64,000 nucleotides of DNA, taken from positions 62,001 through 126,000 of the forward strand of contig BGKB01000118.1 in assembly GCA_003116975.1 (NCBI GenBank), given 5' to 3'. Position 1 is the stretch's first letter. Each line of letters opens with the position of its first letter. This DNA is from Aurantiochytrium sp. KH105 (lineage: Eukaryota; Sar; Bigyra; Thraustochytrida; Thraustochytriidae). Below the pieces are notes generated by a model, which did not search any database, was not told the origin of the DNA, and saw only the letters and a program-made list of their open reading frames with translations. Below, one piece after another: positions 29,144-39,499 of this stretch. Position numbers and translations under genes: made by a program.

Positions 29144-30286
29144 ATGCCGAAGCGGTCGCGCGACACAGAGCTGGTGGTGTCGAGCGGCCCCGGCGGAGAT
29201 GGGAACATGTCGCGGTCCACGGCGCTGACGACGACGCCGGGCGAGCGCAGCGCCAAACGCGCGGCGCCCGGCCGCGGCGGCGCGCTCGTGGAGGTCCCGC
29301 GCACCTCTGATCTGTTTGCGCCCATCGTGCGGCTGGAGGGCCATAAGGGCGCGGTCAATGGCGTGCGTTTCTCGCCGGACGGCCAGAACCTTGCGTCCGT
29401 GTCGGCTGACAAGACCGTCATGCTGTGGCGCGTCTTCGGCGAGGACTGTGCAAATTACGGCGTGCTGGAAGGCCACACCAACGCGGTGCAAGAGGGCGCA
29501 TGGACCGAAGACGGTGAGAGGATCGTGACTTGCTCTGCAGACAAATCCGTACGTGTCTGGGACTGCCGTCTGGGCGAGGAAGTGGCAGCGCGACGAGATC
29601 ACCGCGCCTTTGTGAATTGCGCCGCGGTCTCGGCTCTCGGAACGGTGGCCAGCGGAGGCGACGACTCGATGATTCGTCTTTGGGACCCGCGCGAGGGACT
29701 TCGTGCGTTTGCGCGCCTCAAGCACCCATTTGAAGTGACAAGTTGCGCCTTCTCCTCCGCAGCGACCGCCATTCCTCTGGTGCATACAGGTTCGGTGGAC
29801 GGCATCGTGCGTACGTGGGACGTGCGCAAGCGCAGTGTATTGTTCCAGATGGAGGCGCCAGAGGATGCTCCTGCTGGGGTGGTGACGGGCGTTTCGTGTA
29901 GCGAGGGCGATGACGTCTTGGTTACAAACGACTCGAGTGGCGCCGTTCGGACGTGGGATGCGCGGCCTTTTGCAGGCAATCGTGCCGAGGGCGCTTCTCG
30001 TCTAAAGCAATCGTTGGTAGCACATACAGGAACGCCGCCCTTGCCAAACAAGAGCATGCTCCTCTTGCGATGCGATGTCTCGCGCTCGCAGGACCGGGCA
30101 ACGGCTGGATCGAGCGGGTCTGTGGTGCATGTGTGGAGTCTTGACTCTGGCGAGGTTGAGTTTGCGCTTCCGGGCCACCGGGGACCTATCTTGGACTCGC
30201 GTTTTCATCCTTCGCAGCCAATCGTTGCCTCCTGCTCCGTGGACAAGTGCATTTTCCTCGGGGAGCTTGACCGACGCGACATTTGA
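29144..30286 (+). CDS. SNRNP40: U5 snRNP 40 kDa WD40 protein (SNRNP40/Prp8-binding protein)
   Basis: A 380-residue protein. After a basic, disordered 50-residue N-terminus, PRTSDLFAPIVRLEGHKGAVN matches the start of the human U5-40K propeller. Seven WD40 repeats fill residues about 60-378, with GH and WD-type dipeptides in most blades (LEGHTNAV, VRVWDCR, IRLWDPRE, VRTWDVRK, VRTWDARPF, VHVWSLD, then SVDKCIFLGEL). The closing segment with HPSQPIVASCSVDK is characteristic of this family rather than of generic WD40 proteins. U5-40K binds Prp8 in the U5 snRNP and spliceosome in the nucleus. It is retained here despite few introns. An AATAAA hexamer lies about 40 nt after the stop. Confidence 0.9.
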   Translation: MPKRSRDTELVVSSGPGGDGNMSRSTALTTTPGERSAKRAAPGRGGALVEVPRTSDLFAPIVRLEGHKGAVNGVRFSPDGQNLASVSADKTVMLWRVFGEDCANYGVLEGHTNAVQEGAWTEDGERIVTCSADKSVRVWDCRLGEEVAARRDHRAFVNCAAVSALGTVASGGDDSMIRLWDPREGLRAFARLKHPFEVTSCAFSSAATAIPLVHTGSVDGIVRTWDVRKRSVLFQMEAPEDAPAGVVTGVSCSEGDDVLVTNDSSGAVRTWDARPFAGNRAEGASRLKQSLVAHTGTPPLPNKSMLLLRCDVSRSQDRATAGSSGSVVHVWSLDSGEVEFALPGHRGPILDSRFHPSQPIVASCSVDKCIFLGELDRRDI

Positions 30287-30482
30287 AGCTTTGGTGAGTG
30301 GGTGAGTACTTTTAGACTGTATGAATAAACAACGATAACTTTTGATTGGCCTGGCAATCAATTCAGAGAAAGGCCGACCACGTCACGAAAGCTAGAGATA
30401 AGCACTCAGAAAAGAAACGGAGAGTCAAGTGGAGAAGAAAGGGAAAATAATCGAAGTTTATAAAGGATAAGTAAAGGCCTGT

Positions 30483-31253
30483 CTACGGAAGGCAAATTTT
30501 CATAGTCAATTTGTTCACAAGCGCCATAGTTTCTGCATCGAGACGCTGCGCATGTACAGATTTGGCGTCCTCGATGGTCTTGTCAAAAAGCCATTGTACA
30601 CGCTCCTGTAGCATGTCAACAACCGGCTTGAGGTCGGGATTTTCCTCAATGAGGGAGGGGAGCCGGTCAGAGCCGAGGCCGCTGCTCTCGGTGACATCAA
30701 GAGTGGACGAAGTTCCGTCAGACTCTGCGCGTGATCGCCTCCTGTCCGAACATTCGGAGCCGTTATCATCGGTGCGATCAGAAGGTTTGCGTGAGAGGGG
30801 CGAGAGCGTGCCATCGAGCTCCGAAGAAGGGTCCTCGGATTTGGCATTGGGATTTGCGCCATCTAGATCATCGCCGTTCGTTTTGAGCGCAAGCTTGGCC
30901 TCAAGACGTGCAACCTTGTCTCGGAGCTGCTGGTTGGCGTATTGAAGGTCCTGCATTTCCCGCTTGCGCTTGGCACGGGATTTGCGTGAGGCTGCGGCGA
31001 TTTGCTCGCGGCGACGCTTCAGCTTGACATCTTCATTGCACGACCACTGTGCGGGGCTTTTCGTTACACTCTTTACGGGCGAAGGGACCACTTGCTGCTC
31101 GCGTTGCTGCATGACAGTCGATTTCACTTGCTGAGTTTCCTGCTGTTGCTGCCGCTGCCGTTGTTGCTGTTGCTGCTGGAGAAGATGTTGCTGTTCTGCC
31201 GCGCGAAGAAGAGGCTCGGCAAGAACGCGTGCCTCATCCTCGACAGCGCGTCT

Positions 31254-31299
<46 letters not shown>

Positions 31300-31445
31300 G
31301 AACTGGAGAATCGCGCCAACAGAAACTGGCGCAAGAAATCGTTATCTACAACAGCGCCATCCTCGACATTCCGCTCCATCCTGAGGATCGGTGCTTGCGT
31401 TTGTGTTTGCTGCTGCTGCTGCTGCTGCTGTTGTGCAAAGAGCAT
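30483..31445 (-). CDS. bZIP transcription factor with polyQ tracts and a non-canonical basic region
   Basis: A 320-residue protein. Residues 1-130 are dominated by Gln homopolymers. A basic region follows (KRRREQIAAASRKSRAKRKR) that runs directly into a leucine zipper (LQYANQQLRDKVARLEAKLAL, heptads with Leu/Val). In canonical bZIPs the signature is N-x7-R; here the Asn position is occupied by Ile (in EQIAAASRKSR) while Ser-Arg and the downstream basic residues are kept. The C-terminal 130 residues are Ser/Asp-rich and end in a helical segment (VVDMLQERVQWLFDKTIEDAKSV). It should bind DNA as a dimer in the nucleus, but with altered base recognition. Its convergent neighbour is SNRNP40, about 200 nt away. 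Confidence 0.85.
31255..31298. repeat. CTG/CAG trinucleotide repeat in the bZIP gene
   Basis: About 15 perfect CTG units on the plus strand, encoding a polyglutamine run of the minus-strand bZIP. Further CAG-rich Gln tracts lie at 31145-31190 and 31407-31435. Confidence 0.95.
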
Positions 31446-32111
31446 TTCCTAACGCCTGGGTTGGGACTGTCTGGCTGGACCAGGCCCTCGCGATTGCACA
31501 AACTCTCTCGCTTCGAATTCGGCTCGAATCCACGTCAAGCCACCCGCTCGCCGTTCCTCACGGAGCGATGCTACCCACGCCGCACGCCGTAGTCTGTCCG
31601 CGGCCTCTACGTTCGGTTGGTTGGCTCGGTTGTCTGGACGTGATGCGGTCGATGCGCGATGCGCCGGCCGTCTCCGCCGTGCTCGCCTCGCAACTTGAAG
31701 GGACGAGGGAGGGACCCGGCCCGACCCACTCGCCTGCAGGCCAGCTCCGCGCTACTCTCCCGAGCGCACGGCGCCGCGGCCTCGACCTCGGGCTCGGGCT
31801 CGCGCTGGCGCGGCGGGGTCGACGCTGCGTTCGCTTCGCTTCGCTTCGCTGAGACCGACCGAGCGAGGCGCGCTCCGCTCGAGGTTTCGAGGTTTTGGGG
31901 TTTTGAAATTGCAATGCGCGACGATTCGAATCGAATCGAGCGGCGCCCGCCACGAGAGGGACGGAGAAAAGCGGAAATCAGCTTTGGCGGAAGGCGACTT
32001 TGGCGAGCGCAAGTCGACCTGGAGGCGGAGAAAGAGAAACAAAGCGGAGCAAAGCGGAGCAAAGCGGAGCAAAGCGGAGCGGAGCGACCTCGAAGGGACT
32101 CGAGGAAAGAG

Positions 32112-32145
<34 letters not shown>

Positions 32146-33129
32146 CAAGAAAGCGATCGAGCGGTTGGCCGGAACCGAGGACCCGGCGCGGGGAGCTTGA
32201 GCGCGTCGCGCGAAACTCGCGCAGGCCTGGAGGCGCAGCTCCCGCGGCAGCGGCTCGCACGCAGCGCTCGGCCTCGGTCTCGGGAAGGGGCCGGGGCGGG
32301 GTCCGAGGCGCAGAGACCGAAGAAGGAAAGTGAACGAAAGAAAAAAGGGCCTGCGCCGCGCCGACCGGCTGCCGTCTGTCTGCCCTTGCCGCGTCGACAC
32401 TAACGTAGACACGCGATTGTCCTCTCTTGCCGCCAGCCTCTGCACGGCGAGGAACAGAGGGGAACCCCACAGCCGCGTCGCAATCGTGCTTGCGCGAACA
32501 TGCCTGCGATGAGTCCCTCGAGCTGAGGCACTCGCCGCGGGGACAGGGGTGCGCGGGTCGGGGACATGGGTGTGCGAGTGAGAGCGCGGCGGCTGGGGAC
32601 CCCGGTGTGCGCGTCAACGGCTAGGACGCTCACATCGATTGGGCAGCCAGTGGCCGCTCCCGCTGCCGCACGCACAGCGCGTGCAAGCCAGCCTTGCTTG
32701 TTTGTTAAAACGGGGGGCGGGACGAGGATTAGAGCGCGCGCAGTGCGTACGCGGGACGCAGAGAATAAGGACGGCCGCGTGCAACTAGTTGGCTAGCTTT
32801 GCTGGTTGGCGGTGAGCGACATAGCGAGCGATAGAGTATATCAGCGACGTCGTGAGCGAGCGAGCGAGCGAGCGAACGAACGTTGTGAAAGACCAAAAAA
32901 ATAATAGAAGCCACGCGAGGCGCCAAGAGCTCGGCGCCAAGGTGTCTTCAAGCTCGCGTTAGGGAAACAGACAGGCAGGAAGTCGGTGCTGACGCAGTGC
33001 GGTCCACTGCAGCGACGGCGCTCCGTTTTTGGTACGACCAAGCGCGCCACGAACTGAAGTTTGGCGCAATCGTATTGCACGTGGGCGAGGCAGGTTGCAA
33101 GCGCTATCGAGGTACGCCCCCACGGCTCC
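31446..33129. other. Long divergent intergenic region with several simple repeats
   Basis: About 1.7 kb. It includes a four-copy perfect AAAGCGGAGC decamer (32041-32080), a GAAA tract (32104-32145) and GAGC runs near 32856-32880. Open frames up to about 336 codons occur on the minus strand but are compositionally biased and overlap equally long plus-strand frames. No gene is supported. It presumably carries the promoters of the bZIP and the giant LRR gene. Confidence 0.45.
32041..32080. repeat. AAAGCGGAGC decamer, four tandem copies
   Basis: Four identical 10-bp units in a row, directly readable, in the intergenic region. A tetranucleotide GAAA tract follows from 32104. Confidence 0.95.
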
Positions 33130-36100
33130 ATGATTGTCGGGGACGAGGATGAAGACACAAGCCTCATTGTCGGGGACTTCGAGGAGGATGACAACGTGTA
33201 CCGCCACGAAGACGGCACCGGTGCAGGCGACGGTCGCGGATGGGTTCCGCCTCCTCCCTCGGAAGCGAGCGCAAGCGTCTTCGTGACGGCCCCACTGCGC
33301 AGCCGCGCCGCTGCTGCCGACAGACGTAGTTGGCAGCGCGTCTCAGCCCCTACGCGTGACGCCTTTGGCAAATCCACGGCTCTATGGGAAGATGGCCAGG
33401 CCAAGGCCGCTTCTGCGTCCGCCAAAAGTTCTCAACAAGACGCTAGCAAAAACTACATCATTGCCGGCATTGACTGTGTCGCCATTGTCAAGCGCCTCCG
33501 CAATTGCTGGCTGCTTTCTGGAGAAAGTGCTCCCGAGGCGACCGCAGCGTCCACAGCGCTCGCTCTCAAGCTCTCTCTAGCTGACAAAGCCTTCGAAAAT
33601 CCAGAGGCCTGGCTTGACGCTGTCATCCAATCTCATCAGCAACAACAGCGGCAACAGCAGCAACAGCAACATCAGACTTTGTCTTTAATGTCGGGAGGGG
33701 ACACGGCACACTCGCAGGCAAAAGTATACGAGTGGGAGCAAAGGTGGGCAAGCGCAGACGCCCACGAGCGCGAGGAAGCGGCAGCGCGTATCCGTAGTCT
33801 TGCGCTCGCGATACGTCGCGCACTCGTGGCCGAAGCAGCCTTCGAAAGCATCGAAACTGCCGAAGATACTATTCTCGAAGCCGTCCGCAAGGAGGGACTC
33901 GAAGATAAGGAAGCCAACGAAGATAAAGATCAAGGCACACGGCTCGTAGCCCACGCCGCGACCCGGCTGCAGGCGACATGGCGTGGTTTCAAATCGCGCC
34001 ACATCATTGCAGACCTCGAGAAAAAGGAGCTTCTCGATCTGGAGGCAGGTCTTGCTCACGATCGGGAGGCCTTCAGGAATCGAGACGTTGCTAAACTCCA
34101 GCGTATTGCGAGGCAAAGGGCAACCAAAAGATACGAGCTTCTTCGTACGCAGTTCGGCTCCGACGAGGCGTCCAAGGATGCCAACGCAGGACGGAATCGG
34201 CTACGTCTGACCCCAGGACTCGAGACGGCACGCCTCTGCGCTCTTCCGGAGATGGGCTCGATTCAGCAGGAAATGGGTTTTGCTTTCGACGTTTTCATCC
34301 ACAAGTTATGGAAGGTCTGTGTGACACTTCGCGCGCAAATCACGGAGCGCGACGCGACGCGCAGCCTGCTTGACTTCGAGGCTGATCTGCGTGAGCTTCC
34401 GAGTTTTGGCGCAGATGGCCGTGTCTCTCGGGAGGATCTCGAAGCCTATTTCGCTACCCACGCGTCCTCGCTTACGACACATGAGCGAGACTTCTTCTTA
34501 GCTGTCCTCGACAGCGCGGGTGATGGCCTCATTCCCATCACTCGCGTCGCAGGACTCGCGCGTGGGGCGCTTTCGGACCGAAGGCATCTCGCTGCCAACT
34601 GGGCATTCGAAAAGCTATACTTTGAGCCCATGGCTGTACCAAAGTCGGATAGGCTGGCAAATCTCATTGAATTTTATACACAGTTTGCACCCTCCAAGCT
34701 CGAGGAAAACAAAGCGCAAACTGTCCATCAGCGGTACAAGGACAACGAGCGTGTTAACAAAGATCTCTTTCAAAAGCTCTACGCAAAGCATGCACCTTGG
34801 CTTTCGCCTCCGGAACACCTCTGGAGTCGTCGAGCACAGCGTGCTCTTGCTGAGCGACACTGTCTGGCACCTGCAGCTGAGGTCGTCGCGAGGTATCGTA
34901 GCCTACTCGACAAGACTAACAACCTCGTCGCGGAGGGCTCAAACGCTGCTGAACCGCTTGAGCCCAAAACGCGCAATGCTCTTTTACAAGCGCTTGCAAG
35001 CCTTGAGACTGCAATGCAGCCACCTCGTGGAGACGCTCACGACACGCTGCTCTCGTCCATGACGCGTGCTGACTGGCTCACCTTCCATGCTGAACTCAGT
35101 GCTGGTATCGGCGATGATGAAAGATTCGAGCGTATCGTCTGCGATGCCAATGATATCAGACGAGAGGAGTGGATGCAGTTTGCAGAGAAACGTGCTCGTC
35201 GCGATCTCATGCTTCGCGACAAGTGGGCCATCGACCGCATCCTTCAGGATGCTGAAGAACGCAAAATGAGCAAGTTACGCTCAAGGTTGTCGGCGCGTAA
35301 CTTTGAAGACTACGAACGAGACCTGTACGAGGTCCTGCGCAAGGTTCGCGGCGCCTTCTTACGCGTATGCGGAACTGACCGCACCCTCGACAATCTGGAG
35401 CGCGAGTTCCAAGAGGCGCCAAGTTTTGGCGATGATCGCAAACTTTCGCGCCGAGATTTTCGAGCAGCGCTCACTCGATACGGGATCATCCTCACACGCG
35501 AAGAGACCAAGACACTCTTGATGCACTATGACACGGAGAATTCAGGCTCTATCAGCATCGACGCCTTCTTTTATGGCATTCGTGCGGCCAGAGCTGCACG
35601 CACCGCGAGGGCTCGCGTCGCCAATGAAAACCAGACGACTGGAGATATTGGTAAGCGTCAGCGCCGCTGGACCAAGGCTGTGCGCCGGGCCTTGGTCCCT
35701 GAACGCGAGAAACACTGGGTCCGATACCAAGATGAGAGCGGACGCCCCTATTGGTCGTGCCGACTCACGGCCGAGCGGACATGGGTCAAGCCGCGTCACT
35801 TTGAACGTAGTGATAAGGCTAAGTGGGAGTCAGAAACGAAGCGTCGCGTGCACTGGGCGCTGCAGACCTTGAAGAAATACTACGTTCAAGCGAACGCCAC
35901 GCTTGACGCCCAACTTGCCGTCGTACGCAGTATCGCCACCCGAGTTTTGGCGCTGCCCTCGCATGGACTCTCAAGCCTTCCACAAAGTATTTTTGCCAGC
36001 CCGGCTCTCCGACAAATGACGCACCTGCTGCTCGATGGTAACGCACTGAGCGCAGTACCACGTGCACTCCTCGATCTGAGGTCGCTTCGATACATGAGCA

Positions 36101-39075
36101 TGTGTCACAATAACATTTCCAAGCTCGATGCAATCGACCTTCGCGCTCAGGACAGCTGCTTCACAAACCTTTGCACCTTGCGACTCTCTCACAATTGCCT
36201 GCAGCAGATCCCCAAAGCTCTAAGTGCTCTCTCGACGCTACGAGAGCTGGTGCTCGATCACAATCAAATTGCAACTGTTGCCAGCGGTGCATTCGCAGGC
36301 CTCGAGCTCAGTGTCTTGGAGCTTTCCTCCAACCGCATTCGCGCTCTCCCCGAGGACGAAGCGGACTGGATCAGCATGGCTTCGAAACTTATCACTCTCA
36401 ACCTCCGCAACAACCAGCTCAGCACAGCACCGCGCCCGCTCGGTGATTGCCTTGGGGCCTTGGTGGATCTCGATCTCGGCGACAATCGAATTGCCGCGTT
36501 GCCGGAGTCGTTTGGCTCGGGCTTGGGGTCGCTGAAAACCCTTCACCTCGAAGGCAACAACTTGCTTCGCTTGCCGAGTGGAGTAGGACGCGCGAAATCG
36601 TTGGAGACGCTCACACTGCAACATAACGCGCTCGCTGAGCTTCCAGACTCTTTGTGCTCGCTTGCCGCTCTCCGCGAGCTGCGTGTCAATAATAATCGTC
36701 TGGCCGCGCTTCCGGATCGCATCGGCGACTTGGAGTCGCTCAAGTCGCTGAAGCTGCAATGCAACAGACTGACGCGCCTTCCGGCCAACTTTGCCAGCCT
36801 CTCATCGCTCACGGAATGCTGGCTGCACCAAAATGACATTGAGGTCCTGCCGACTGGCGTCCCGCCAATGCTCGAGAAATGGAAGCTTCACAACAACCGC
36901 CTGCGGGATCTTCCTGCCTCGATTGGGGAGCAGGGCTCGCGACTCACGCATCTTGATCTGGCCGGAAACTTAATCCGTCAACTGCCGCGCTCTTTTTACC
37001 GCTTGCGCGCGCTGTCTTCATTGCGCCTCGAGGGAAATCCTCTCGAGGAGCGCCTCGCCGAGGTTGCGCAAAAGGGCAAATTCCGAACACACGACGAGGA
37101 GAATTATGGCATCCTTTTGCGGAAACTCATCGACGGCCTCAAGAGCTACGACCTTGAAAATCGCGTCGACACTGCCTTGGGCGTCACGGTGGCGCAGGCG
37201 ATGCGCGAGTCTGCGTATGAGCTGCAAGAAAAACTTCAGCAGGCCAAGGAGGTCGCTCTTGGCGTCAGCGCTCAACGTGCGGCCCAGCGCGCCGAGAGCA
37301 CGGGCGCGGGTGACGAGGGTGCTCAAGGCGTAAAGGCTGCCGTGGGACGTGGTCGGTCGCTGACGCAGCAGGCACTTGCGCGATGTCTGCGTAGGTTTGC
37401 GAACAAAGAGGCCATTGCCGACCGCAACGGTGAGATCTCCAAGAAGGGTTTTCAGACCTGCATCCAGGTTGTAGGAAACTTGCTGACGCCCTCCGAGGTC
37501 GCGCGACTCACGGCTCGAGTCATTGTTAACTTTCAGCGCGAAGACAAGCCCGAGCTCGTCTGCTTTGAGGCCTTTGTTGACTCTCTGGAGCACGTCGCTC
37601 GCGTTGGCAGTTTACGCGAGCAGCCAGACAAGTTCGCGGCTCGAAATTTTGAGGTCGCGCGTGCTGTCATTCGATTCTGCGCCGCGCAGCACAGTCGGGC
37701 CACCACGAATGCAGCGCGCAGACTCATCAAGTCTCCATCGAGCACGAAGTCCTCTGCACGAAGCGCGCACTCGAAAACGCCGCGCGCGCAAGGCTCGTCT
37801 CGCACGGGAGGCGTTGCGAAGGCGGACGTGCTGAAAAACTTGCACGAGCGCAACCAAGAGATCGACAAGGAAATTTCGCAGCTGCAGCGGAACCTGGGCG
37901 TGGCGCAGAAGAAGGCCACAGTCGTCCTCGAATATGACCGTCTCGAGCAGCAACGAAGTGTCTTTGGAGGCGCAAAGAGCGCGACTTCGCACCGCCCGCA
38001 GTCCGCCATCCCTTCGCGGCAGCGAAAGTCTCGCGGGAGAGGCCCTGAGAGGCCGTCAACTGCCAGTCCGCAGCATGTCTCGCCTCGAAGCCAGCGTTGC
38101 GGTGCCGCAAAGAACGATGAGACTGAGGAGCTGTGGGCCGCTCTTCGTGTCAAAAATCGCGAGGTCCAGGCGCTGCGTCGTACGCTGCAGCAGACGCAAG
38201 CCATGGCCAATCATTACAACGAAGAGATTGCGCAGGAAGTGCGCAGTGTCGAGGAGCGCCGCAAACGCAGAGCAAAGAAAGACGATACGCAAGACTTGAG
38301 CCTCGAGGAGCGGGAACGACGGGCCGCAGAGAAGGAGCGGCGCAAAAAGCTTCGCGGGATTTTTGATCGGCACGCAGAAAAAGAGTTGCAAGCACTGGGT
38401 GCCGCAGGCGTAGGGAACGTCGGCGTGCCCCTCAGCCAGCACAAGCGAGTGATTGCCAAGGGCCGCATGATCGCCGCTCTTGGAGACTTTTTCCGCCAGT
38501 TTGGCAATGGTCGCTTTGACGCCACAGACAGCAAGGAATGGCAGGCCCGACTTCTTGGCGCTGTCGACGAGGCCTTTACTGGCGGGCAGCGCGACGCTAA
38601 GACCGGGACTTTTATTGCGTACGACCAGCAAGGCAAAGGTGCTCTTGAATGGACAGAATTTCTGCGCTTCGTAGGTGAGCTCGAACAACGTCTCTCATTG
38701 ACTTCTGAGAATGCCGCGGCTGAGCGCGCACAAGGGGATGAAGGGGAGGAGAGGGAGGAAAAGGAGGTGGAGGAGGGCAAAACTTTCGGCAATGAACGCG
38801 AGGCTCCGCTCGTCTCCACATCTCCCGACAATGCTTCGTCAGGATTCTCTGTTTTCGTGGACTTTATTGCATCCGTATCCCGCACAAAGGCCATTTCGAT
38901 CCCAAGCGATGCGGAGACTGTCGGCAGGCTCAAGACGCGTCTTGCCTTTAGCGAAGCGCTTCCAGTAGAGAGTATTTTACTTCTTTACAAAGGTAAGCGA
39001 CTCGCGGACAGTCTCTCCATGCGTCAGGCTGGGGTCAAGGCTGGCGCTCACGTCAAGTTGCTCATGCGGCAGTAG
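33130..39075 (+). CDS. Giant multidomain scaffold: IQ, EF-hand-like, WW, leucine-rich repeats, coiled coil, ubiquitin-like
   Basis: A 1981-residue intronless protein from the ATG at 33130; the frame is open upstream without an ATG. Order of parts: a polyQ stretch near residue 165-180; an IQ motif near 277-295 (ATRLQATWRGFKSRHI); an EF-hand-like pair at about 414-480; a second at about 741-821 with the loop DTENSGSISIDAF; a WW domain at about 861-892 with both Trp (HWVRY and RTWVKP); about 15 leucine-rich repeats at 934-1307 of the LxxLxLxxNxLxxLP type; another EF-hand-like segment near 1411-1465; coiled coils at about 1575-1605 and 1665-1755; a last EF-hand-like region near 1785-1860; and a ubiquitin-like fold at 1906-1981 ending VKLLMRQ. 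Calcium/calmodulin-responsive scaffolding is plausible. I know no named protein with this order. Confidence 0.85.
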   Translation: MIVGDEDEDTSLIVGDFEEDDNVYRHEDGTGAGDGRGWVPPPPSEASASVFVTAPLRSRAAAADRRSWQRVSAPTRDAFGKSTALWEDGQAKAASASAKSSQQDASKNYIIAGIDCVAIVKRLRNCWLLSGESAPEATAASTALALKLSLADKAFENPEAWLDAVIQSHQQQQRQQQQQQHQTLSLMSGGDTAHSQAKVYEWEQRWASADAHEREEAAARIRSLALAIRRALVAEAAFESIETAEDTILEAVRKEGLEDKEANEDKDQGTRLVAHAATRLQATWRGFKSRHIIADLEKKELLDLEAGLAHDREAFRNRDVAKLQRIARQRATKRYELLRTQFGSDEASKDANAGRNRLRLTPGLETARLCALPEMGSIQQEMGFAFDVFIHKLWKVCVTLRAQITERDATRSLLDFEADLRELPSFGADGRVSREDLEAYFATHASSLTTHERDFFLAVLDSAGDGLIPITRVAGLARGALSDRRHLAANWAFEKLYFEPMAVPKSDRLANLIEFYTQFAPSKLEENKAQTVHQRYKDNERVNKDLFQKLYAKHAPWLSPPEHLWSRRAQRALAERHCLAPAAEVVARYRSLLDKTNNLVAEGSNAAEPLEPKTRNALLQALASLETAMQPPRGDAHDTLLSSMTRADWLTFHAELSAGIGDDERFERIVCDANDIRREEWMQFAEKRARRDLMLRDKWAIDRILQDAEERKMSKLRSRLSARNFEDYERDLYEVLRKVRGAFLRVCGTDRTLDNLEREFQEAPSFGDDRKLSRRDFRAALTRYGIILTREETKTLLMHYDTENSGSISIDAFFYGIRAARAARTARARVANENQTTGDIGKRQRRWTKAVRRALVPEREKHWVRYQDESGRPYWSCRLTAERTWVKPRHFERSDKAKWESETKRRVHWALQTLKKYYVQANATLDAQLAVVRSIATRVLALPSHGLSSLPQSIFASPALRQMTHLLLDGNALSAVPRALLDLRSLRYMSMCHNNISKLDAIDLRAQDSCFTNLCTLRLSHNCLQQIPKALSALSTLRELVLDHNQIATVASGAFAGLELSVLELSSNRIRALPEDEADWISMASKLITLNLRNNQLSTAPRPLGDCLGALVDLDLGDNRIAALPESFGSGLGSLKTLHLEGNNLLRLPSGVGRAKSLETLTLQHNALAELPDSLCSLAALRELRVNNNRLAALPDRIGDLESLKSLKLQCNRLTRLPANFASLSSLTECWLHQNDIEVLPTGVPPMLEKWKLHNNRLRDLPASIGEQGSRLTHLDLAGNLIRQLPRSFYRLRALSSLRLEGNPLEERLAEVAQKGKFRTHDEENYGILLRKLIDGLKSYDLENRVDTALGVTVAQAMRESAYELQEKLQQAKEVALGVSAQRAAQRAESTGAGDEGAQGVKAAVGRGRSLTQQALARCLRRFANKEAIADRNGEISKKGFQTCIQVVGNLLTPSEVARLTARVIVNFQREDKPELVCFEAFVDSLEHVARVGSLREQPDKFAARNFEVARAVIRFCAAQHSRATTNAARRLIKSPSSTKSSARSAHSKTPRAQGSSRTGGVAKADVLKNLHERNQEIDKEISQLQRNLGVAQKKATVVLEYDRLEQQRSVFGGAKSATSHRPQSAIPSRQRKSRGRGPERPSTASPQHVSPRSQRCGAAKNDETEELWAALRVKNREVQALRRTLQQTQAMANHYNEEIAQEVRSVEERRKRRAKKDDTQDLSLEERERRAAEKERRKKLRGIFDRHAEKELQALGAAGVGNVGVPLSQHKRVIAKGRMIAALGDFFRQFGNGRFDATDSKEWQARLLGAVDEAFTGGQRDAKTGTFIAYDQQGKGALEWTEFLRFVGELEQRLSLTSENAAAERAQGDEGEEREEKEVEEGKTFGNEREAPLVSTSPDNASSGFSVFVDFIASVSRTKAISIPSDAETVGRLKTRLAFSEALPVESILLLYKGKRLADSLSMRQAGVKAGAHVKLLMRQ

Positions 39076-39125
39076 ACCTTTTCCTTTTTCTTGCAGCGTT
39101 GTCCTTTTTGTAACCGCCGACATCG

Positions 39126-39156
<31 letters not shown>

Positions 39157-39499
39157 CATCATCGCCAATACATTAACCGTAGGCCAAGCAGCATCGCCAG
39201 CACCAGCATCAGCCTTTAATGCACCAGAATAAGCATCTTTTTCTCCTTTTGCAAAATATTGATGAGCGGCAGAATGTAGCCTCACGAGACCCGCTGCCGC
39301 CGTGACAACGTTCACCCCAACACAACTTGATGAAAACGAAAGAAGAGAGAGTCAAGTCGAGATAAGCAAAATCACTGCCAGCGAGGCGAGGTCCACCCAT
39401 CGATTTGCGCAACCCCAATTCGCTGATGGAGTGATTTTGCCGCCGCCAGAGACCAGACCCGGGCCCGGACCTGGAGACAAGGCTGTGCGCGCGCGCGAG
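39076..39499. other. Intergenic spacer with CAT trinucleotide repeat
   Basis: About 420 nt between two plus-strand genes. A CAT/ATC run spans 39121-39164. The helicase frame is open from 39302 but begins without an ATG, so the stretch before 39500 is treated as 5' untranslated or promoter sequence. Confidence 0.5.

Noticed and set aside
31607-32617. Minus-strand open frame of about 336 codons
   Set aside because: Composition is Arg/Ser/Pro-biased, it crosses tandem GAAA and AAAGCGGAGC repeats, and equally long frames lie on the other strand.
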